From Clavibacter sp. VKM Ac-2872 (GTDB taxonomy: Bacteria; Actinomycetota; Actinomycetes; Actinomycetales; Microbacteriaceae), in contig NZ_JADKRR010000001.1 in NCBI RefSeq assembly GCF_015351105.1, positions 62,001-126,000 of the forward strand: a stretch of DNA of 64,000 nucleotides, given 5' to 3'. Positions 59,819 to 64,000 of this stretch are shown in pieces. The first letter of the stretch is position 1, and each line of letters begins with the position of its first letter. The notes below the pieces were generated by a model. It did no database searches and was not told the DNA's origin. It saw nothing but the letters and a program-made list of their open reading frames with translations. Both the position numbers and the translations under genes were made by a program.

Positions 59819-60541
59819 ATGCCCTCCCGCACCACCCGCACCACCCGCCCCGCCTCCCGATCCGGCCGCCGCATCGGCGCCCGCGGGCTCCCCGTCGCCC
59901 TCGGCGCCGCCGCCGGCCTCGCGCTCGCCGTGTCGGCGCCGCTCGCCGCCTCCGCGCACATCGAGCTCGACGCGTCCGCCACCTCGCCCGCCACGCTCAG
60001 CGTCCTGACCTTCGCGGTCGGGCACGGCTGCGAGGGATCCGCCACCACGTCCCTCGCGATCCGCTTCCCCGCCGCCGTGCAGGCCGTGAAGCCGACCCTC
60101 GCGCCCGGCTGGTCGGTCGCCGAGCAGGAGGCGGCCGACGGCACGACCGTGACCTACACGGCCGACACCCCGCTGCCCGACGCCCTGCGCGCGACCGTGC
60201 AGGTCGAGGCGCTGCTGCCCGTCGACGGGGCGGCCGGGGACGTCGTGACGTTCCCGACGCTGCAGACGTGCGTCGCCGGATCCACCGACTGGGCCGAGAC
60301 GCCCGCCGCGGGCACCGAGCCCGACCACCCGGCGCCGGCGATCACGCTGACCGACGCCGCCACCGGTGCGGGCATGGCCGGGATGGGGACGAGCACGGAG
60401 GCCGCCGCGGCCGCCCCCGCCGTCGCGCCGGTCGACCCGGTCGCCCGCCTCCTCGGCCTCGGCGCCCTCGTCGTGGGCGTCGTCGCCGTGATGCTCCTCA
60501 CGATCGGCATGCGCCGCCCGCAGCAGGGCGGCCGACGATGA
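59819..60541 (+). CDS. ycnI: YcnI-family copper-binding protein (DUF1775)
   Basis: A 240-residue secreted and C-terminally anchored protein. Signal peptide at residues 1-46. The mature N terminus begins HIELDASATSPA, where the His provides a copper ligand as in known YcnI proteins. The body carries the DUF1775 pattern with GHGCEGSATTSLAIRFP and FPTLQTC. A Met-rich linker and a C-terminal membrane helix (LLGLGALVVGVVAVMLLTIG) follow. Its stop overlaps the PepSY gene (ATGA), a normal pairing. Confidence 0.93.
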   Translation: MPSRTTRTTRPASRSGRRIGARGLPVALGAAAGLALAVSAPLAASAHIELDASATSPATLSVLTFAVGHGCEGSATTSLAIRFPAAVQAVKPTLAPGWSVAEQEAADGTTVTYTADTPLPDALRATVQVEALLPVDGAAGDVVTFPTLQTCVAGSTDWAETPAAGTEPDHPAPAITLTDAATGAGMAGMGTSTEAAAAAPAVAPVDPVARLLGLGALVVGVVAVMLLTIGMRRPQQGGRR

Positions 60542-61989
60542 CCGCCGTGGACGACCGCGCGGACGAGGCGGCGGCGCCCGCCGCGCCCGCCCCCGCGATC
60601 ACGCGCCCGCAGCGCGGCTGGTTCATCCCGCTGCTGCTGCGCCTGCACTTCCTCGCCGGGATCCTCGTGGGCCCGTTCATCCTCACCGCGGCCCTGAGCG
60701 GCGCGGCCTACGCGCTCGCGCCGACCGCCGAGCAGATCGTGTACGCGCACGAGCTGCACGCCCCCGCGACGGGATCCACCGTGCCGCTCGCCGCGCAGGT
60801 CGAGGCCGCGGAGGCCGTGGTCGGCGGATCCGGCACGCTCGTCGCCGTCCGCCCGGCCCCGTCGCCCGGCGACACCACGCGCGTCATGTTCACGGGCGAC
60901 GGCCTCATCCCGAGCCAGACGCGCGCGATCTTCGTCGACCCAGCCGACGCCTCCATCCGCGGCGACCTGCCCGTCTACGGCACGAGCGGCGCCCTGCCGC
61001 TGCGCACCGCGATCAGCGACTTCCACCGCAGGCTCGGGCTCGGCGATGCCGGCCGGATCTACAGCGAGCTCGCCGCGAGCTGGCTCGGCATCGTGATGCT
61101 CGCGGGCCTCGGCCTGTGGGTCGCGCGCTGGCGCCGCTCGCCGCGCCGCCGCGACCTCGTGCGGCCGGACGCGCGGGCCACCGGCTATCGGCGGATCCTC
61201 TCCTGGCACGCCTCCACGGGCGTCTGGCTGGTGGCGGGTGCCCTGTTCCTGTCGGCCACGGGCATCACGTGGTCGCAGTTCGGCGGGCAGAACGTGACCG
61301 ACCTCCGGGCCGCGCTCAGCTGGCAGACGCCGAGCCTCGCGACCGCGCTCCCGGGAGCGGGAGCGGGCGGGGCGTCGGCGGCGGATCCGCATGCCGGCCA
61401 CCACGCGTCCGCGGCACCCGCGTCGACCCCGGCCGTCGACCCCGCGACCTTCGACGAGGTCCTCCGGGTCGCGCGGGGCGTCAACGTGAACACGGGCCTC
61501 GTGGAGATCAAGCCCCCCGCGGCTGCCGACCAGGCGTGGACGGTGAGCGAGATCCAGCGCAGCTTCCCGACCGAGGTCGACCAGGTGGCCGTGGACGGCA
61601 GCACGCTCCAGGTCGTGGGCCGCACCGACTTCGCCGACTACCCGTTGGCCGCGAAGCTCGCGCGCTGGGGGATCGACACGCACCAGGGATCCATGTTCGG
61701 GCTGCCGAACCAGCTGCTGCTCGCGGTGACCGCGCTCGGCATCGCCGCGATGGTCGTGTTCGGGTACCTGATGTGGTGGAAGCGCCGGCCGGGCGTCGCG
61801 CGCCCCGGCCGTCCCGCCCCCGCGGGTGCGCTCGTGCGGGCGCCGTGGTGGGGGATCGCGGCGGTCGTCGCGGTCGGCGTCGGCGTGGGGCTGTTCCTGC
61901 CGCTCGTCGGGATCCCGCTGGTCGGCTTCGTGCTGCTCGACGCGCTGATCACCGCGGCGCGCGTGCACCGGGCCGGCGCTCCCGCCTGA
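60538..61989 (+). CDS. PepSY-domain membrane protein (PepSY-associated TM family)
   Basis: A 483-residue inner-membrane protein. The membrane segments are near residues 35-60 (LHFLAGILVGPFILTAALSG), 180-205, 225-250, 400-425 and 440-475, with His residues (LRLHFLAG, SDFHRRLGL, SWHASTGVW, IDTHQGS) of the kind that could ligate haem or metal. The two extracytoplasmic PepSY-type loops are residues 60-175 and 255-395, the second with a DPHAGHHA run. Encoded with ycnI, so a role in copper or iron handling at the membrane is likely. Confidence 0.9.
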   Translation: MTAVDDRADEAAAPAAPAPAITRPQRGWFIPLLLRLHFLAGILVGPFILTAALSGAAYALAPTAEQIVYAHELHAPATGSTVPLAAQVEAAEAVVGGSGTLVAVRPAPSPGDTTRVMFTGDGLIPSQTRAIFVDPADASIRGDLPVYGTSGALPLRTAISDFHRRLGLGDAGRIYSELAASWLGIVMLAGLGLWVARWRRSPRRRDLVRPDARATGYRRILSWHASTGVWLVAGALFLSATGITWSQFGGQNVTDLRAALSWQTPSLATALPGAGAGGASAADPHAGHHASAAPASTPAVDPATFDEVLRVARGVNVNTGLVEIKPPAAADQAWTVSEIQRSFPTEVDQVAVDGSTLQVVGRTDFADYPLAAKLARWGIDTHQGSMFGLPNQLLLAVTALGIAAMVVFGYLMWWKRRPGVARPGRPAPAGALVRAPWWGIAAVVAVGVGVGLFLPLVGIPLVGFVLLDALITAARVHRAGAPA

Positions 61990-62050
61990 TCGCGCCCGCC
62001 GCGCCGCGCCGCGCCGGACCGCGCCGCGCCGGCTGCCGGTCGCCCGCGCC

Positions 62051-63064
62051 TCAGCGGGCGGCCGGCGCCGGCCCGGTCGACGCGGCCACGTGCAGCGGGC
62101 ACGGCAGCAGCGCGTGCGGCAGCTCCGCGGCCGTGCCGTCGAGCCGCGCGAGCAGCGTCTCGACGGCGAGCCGGCCGAGCTCCTGGCCGGGCGCGTCCAT
62201 GGTGCTGAGCGCGGGCTCGACGAGCGCGCCCGCCTCCGTGGACGAGGCGAGCGACAGGATCGAGACGTCGTCCGGCACGCGCCGCCCCGCCGCGTCGAGC
62301 CCCGAGATGAGGCCGCGCGCCGCCGGGTCGTTGAGGAGCATGACCGCGGTGATCCCCGGATCCGCCGCCAGGAGCTCGCCCGCCGCCGCGCGTCCGCCCG
62401 CGGGCGTCGGCGCGCACCGGGCGACCCGGCCGCCGAGCCCGCGCGCGGCCGTCTCCCCGAGGAACGCCCGCTCGGTGCGCGTCGTCGGGCCGTACCCGCG
62501 CAGCGGCCCGCCCTCGAGGTCCTCCACCAGGAGCCCGAACCGGCGGTGCCCGAGGCCCTGGAGATGGTCGAGGCCGTCGGCGACGGTGCGCGCGAAGTCC
62601 ATGTCGACGAACGGCAGGTCGCGGGTCTCGGCCGTGCGCCCGATGGAGACGAACGGCACGTCGAGGGCCGCCAGCTCCCGGATGCGCGCGTCGTCCATGC
62701 GCACCTCCATCACGATGACGCCGTCGACGAGCCGGCCGCTCACGAGGTCGGACACGTCGTCGGGCGACGTGTCGGTGGGCCAGAGCACGAGGTGGTAGCC
62801 GAGCTCCGACGCGCGCGTGGCGGCGCTCATGAAGATCTCGAGGGCGATGCGGCTGAGGCGCTGCACGTCGGCGGGGAACAGCAGCGCGACGATCCGGGTG
62901 CGCTTGCTGGCGAGCGCGCGGGCCACGACGTTGTTGCGGTAGCCGAGCTCCTCCATCGCCTCGGTGACGGCCCGCCGCGTCGGCGCGGAGACGGGCTTCG
63001 TGCCGTTGACGACGAAGGAGACCGTGGCGATCGAGACCCCCGCGCGCGCGGCGACCTCTCGCAT
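62051..63064 (-). CDS. LacI-family transcriptional regulator
   Basis: A 337-residue repressor. HTH at residues 1-22 (REVAARAGVSIATVSFVVNG), hinge helix near residue 50 (NNVVARALASKRT), then a periplasmic-binding-type sugar domain (DGVIVMEVRMDDARIRELAA, PFVDMDFARTVADGLDHLQG). The start used gives the HTH directly at the N terminus; one to four further residues are possible. No sugar operon is in the window, so the target is unknown. Confidence 0.92.
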   Translation of the reverse strand: MREVAARAGVSIATVSFVVNGTKPVSAPTRRAVTEAMEELGYRNNVVARALASKRTRIVALLFPADVQRLSRIALEIFMSAATRASELGYHLVLWPTDTSPDDVSDLVSGRLVDGVIVMEVRMDDARIRELAALDVPFVSIGRTAETRDLPFVDMDFARTVADGLDHLQGLGHRRFGLLVEDLEGGPLRGYGPTTRTERAFLGETAARGLGGRVARCAPTPAGGRAAAGELLAADPGITAVMLLNDPAARGLISGLDAAGRRVPDDVSILSLASSTEAGALVEPALSTMDAPGQELGRLAVETLLARLDGTAAELPHALLPCPLHVAASTGPAPAAR

Positions 63065-63126
63065 GGTCGGGATGGCGGCTCCTCGAGGTCGGGCGGCGCG
63101 GGCCCGGTCGTCGGCCGGGCGCGTGC

Positions 63127-63921
63127 TCAGCGTATAGCGGGGTCCGCGGCCCGATGCGGGTCGGCCGGGGCGCGGAACCGCGAGACGAGGATGAGCGCGC
63201 CCGTGATCGCGCAGACCGCGAGCGTGAGGCCGACCACGTACGCGGCGACCGTGCCGTACCCGCCGGGCGACGAGTCCGGGTTCAGGAACCCGTACGGGTA
63301 GTAGGTGGCGGTGCGGAAGACCTCGTCGCCGGTGAACGGGCCGCGGAGGAGCGTGACGAGGATCCAGGCGAGGGGGAACGCGATGACCCGGCCGATGGCG
63401 CCCGCGCGGAGCGGCCGGCGGTCGGGCGCGATGATCCAGTCGAGCAGCACGATCAGCGGCACGGCGACGTGCACGATCTGGTCGGCCCAGTCGAGCTTCA
63501 GCGCCTCCGGCTGGGGCTGGCCGCGCAGCAGCAGGTTCCAGACGATGCCCGTGATGACGAGGTAGACGGTGGACGCGAGCCGCAGCGTGACCCAGCCGAC
63601 CCCGGGATCCACCACGCGGCCCCGCGCGAGCCGCACGCCGCCGACGGTCAGGACGACCGCGCCGAGCAGGTTCGCGTCGACGGTGAAGAACAGGGCGAAG
63701 TCGAGCGACTTGCCGGCGATGCCGGTGACGCCGATGTCCTGCCAGTAGGCGAAGTTGACGTGGTACTGGGCGATGACGCCGATGACGGCGGCGATCGCGG
63801 TGGCGATGCGGACGACGGAGAGGAGGATGCGCACGGACGAGGATCCCACGCTCGCGGCCCCGCTGCCGGTCGGCGCGGCCGGTCGCGTGGTCGCGCGCCT
63901 CCGCGTGGCCGCGCGGCCCAA
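63127..63921 (-). CDS. Pr6Pr-family six-segment membrane protein
   Basis: Up to 264 residues. Six membrane segments, with WADQIVHVAVPLIVLLDWII (residues about 140-160) and FRTATYYPYGFLNPDSSPGG near residue 205, are typical of the Pr6Pr (FAR-17a/AIG1-like) family. Function not established. The start is uncertain: the frame opens at TTG 63921, and GTG codons at 63849 and 63834 would also give a full membrane domain. No ribosome site decides between them. Confidence 0.78.
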   Translation of the reverse strand: MGRAATRRRATTRPAAPTGSGAASVGSSSVRILLSVVRIATAIAAVIGVIAQYHVNFAYWQDIGVTGIAGKSLDFALFFTVDANLLGAVVLTVGGVRLARGRVVDPGVGWVTLRLASTVYLVITGIVWNLLLRGQPQPEALKLDWADQIVHVAVPLIVLLDWIIAPDRRPLRAGAIGRVIAFPLAWILVTLLRGPFTGDEVFRTATYYPYGFLNPDSSPGGYGTVAAYVVGLTLAVCAITGALILVSRFRAPADPHRAADPAIR

Positions 63922-64000
63922 TCCGGGGGGGCGACCTCGCGGTCGATCGGTCTCCGTCTTCGCGAAGGGGAAAGCGCGACGAGGTAGGGCATGCGCCGGC

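Noticed and set aside
58202-60328. 708-codon minus-strand open frame opposite the lipoprotein, membrane and ycnI genes
   Set aside because: Gly/Arg-rich product without domains; sense frames have signal peptides and known motifs.
1-64000. CRISPR array, prophage, insertion sequence, tRNA or rRNA
   Set aside because: Looked for repeated spacered units, integrase/transposase motifs, and tRNA or rRNA core sequences on both strands; none found by eye. A short tRNA could be missed without a covariance search.
1-64000. Frequent GGATCC hexamers as possible uptake signals
   Set aside because: They fall mostly inside genes at Gly-Ser, Asp-Pro and Arg-Ile codon contexts without spacing or strand bias that I can see, so codon-level bias of the lineage is the simpler reading. 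A genome-wide count against a Markov model would decide.

Overview
The window is high-GC actinobacterial DNA (mostly about 70 percent GC by eye, very rich in GGATCC). Gram-positive cell-wall traits (an LPXTG sorting signal, lipoboxes, twin-arginine signals, no outer-membrane genes), frequent GTG starts and ATGA/GTGA gene overlaps fit Microbacteriaceae, most likely Clavibacter or a close relative. The genus is inferred from composition and gene content, not from a database match. I see no rRNA, tRNA, CRISPR array, transposase, integrase or phage gene.

Layout. 1-5.7 kb: MMPL exporter with a divergent TetR gene and a 21-bp operator, LysE exporter, 3-hydroxyacyl-CoA dehydrogenase, PAP2 phosphatase. 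5.9-8.3 kb: accessory block with an unrecognised low-GC gene pair, a broken PAP2 copy and a stand-alone SIR2-like protein. 8.4-11.5 kb: ArfB, LLM oxidoreductase, DUF2200, YefM-YoeB, DUF2283. 11.5-15.2 kb: a TetR gene, FicA-Fic and a divergent dehydrogenase that share one operator sequence, then a lone HTH gene between 18-bp repeats. 15.2-20.8 kb: rhodanese, YdeI-like protein, GNAT, paired SMR pumps, HAD phosphatase, sarcosine-oxidase-like flavoenzyme. 20.9-30 kb: a tightly overlapped peptide-ABC operon with a CocE-type hydrolase and its own TetR, followed by an acetyl-esterase. 30-35 kb: lipoprotein, then a four-gene secreted-protein/membrane-protein operon inserted behind an APC permease. 35-43 kb: small hypothetical, MFS pump, complete type I restriction system hsdMSR. 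43-45.9 kb: another secreted/membrane pair, SDR, isochorismatase-like hydrolase, two paralogous small membrane proteins. 46-51.4 kb: an insert with a DUF1906 glycoside-hydrolase-like protein, a coupled membrane protein and a Tat-exported protein next to an ogt-sigma factor operon. 51.7-64 kb: response regulator, LPXTG surface protein, Gfo/Idh/MocA oxidoreductase, secreted S15 peptidase with coupled metalloprotease and lipoprotein, a YcnI/PepSY copper-handling group, LacI regulator and Pr6Pr membrane protein.

The main result is structural. In four places a small accessory insert sits directly behind a resident gene, and a fragment of that same gene lies on the far side in the same orientation: PAP2 (fragment 6877-7073), dehydrogenase (15166-15183), APC permease (30741-30773) and ogt (45890-45955). 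None of the inserts carries a recombinase. One of them holds the most interesting candidate system: a secreted protein with a conserved Cys/Trp/His tip, a coupled membrane protein, then a 53-residue gene that repeats only the tip and a short relative of the membrane protein. This resembles a polymorphic toxin/immunity locus with an orphan tip cassette; the function is inference only.

A second regulatory result is that the TetR gene at 11477-12052 has the palindrome GATGACA-N5-TG(C/T)CATC before its own start, and two perfect copies 31 bp apart lie between ficA and the dehydrogenase. One repressor may therefore control itself, a Fic toxin-antitoxin pair and a dehydrogenase.
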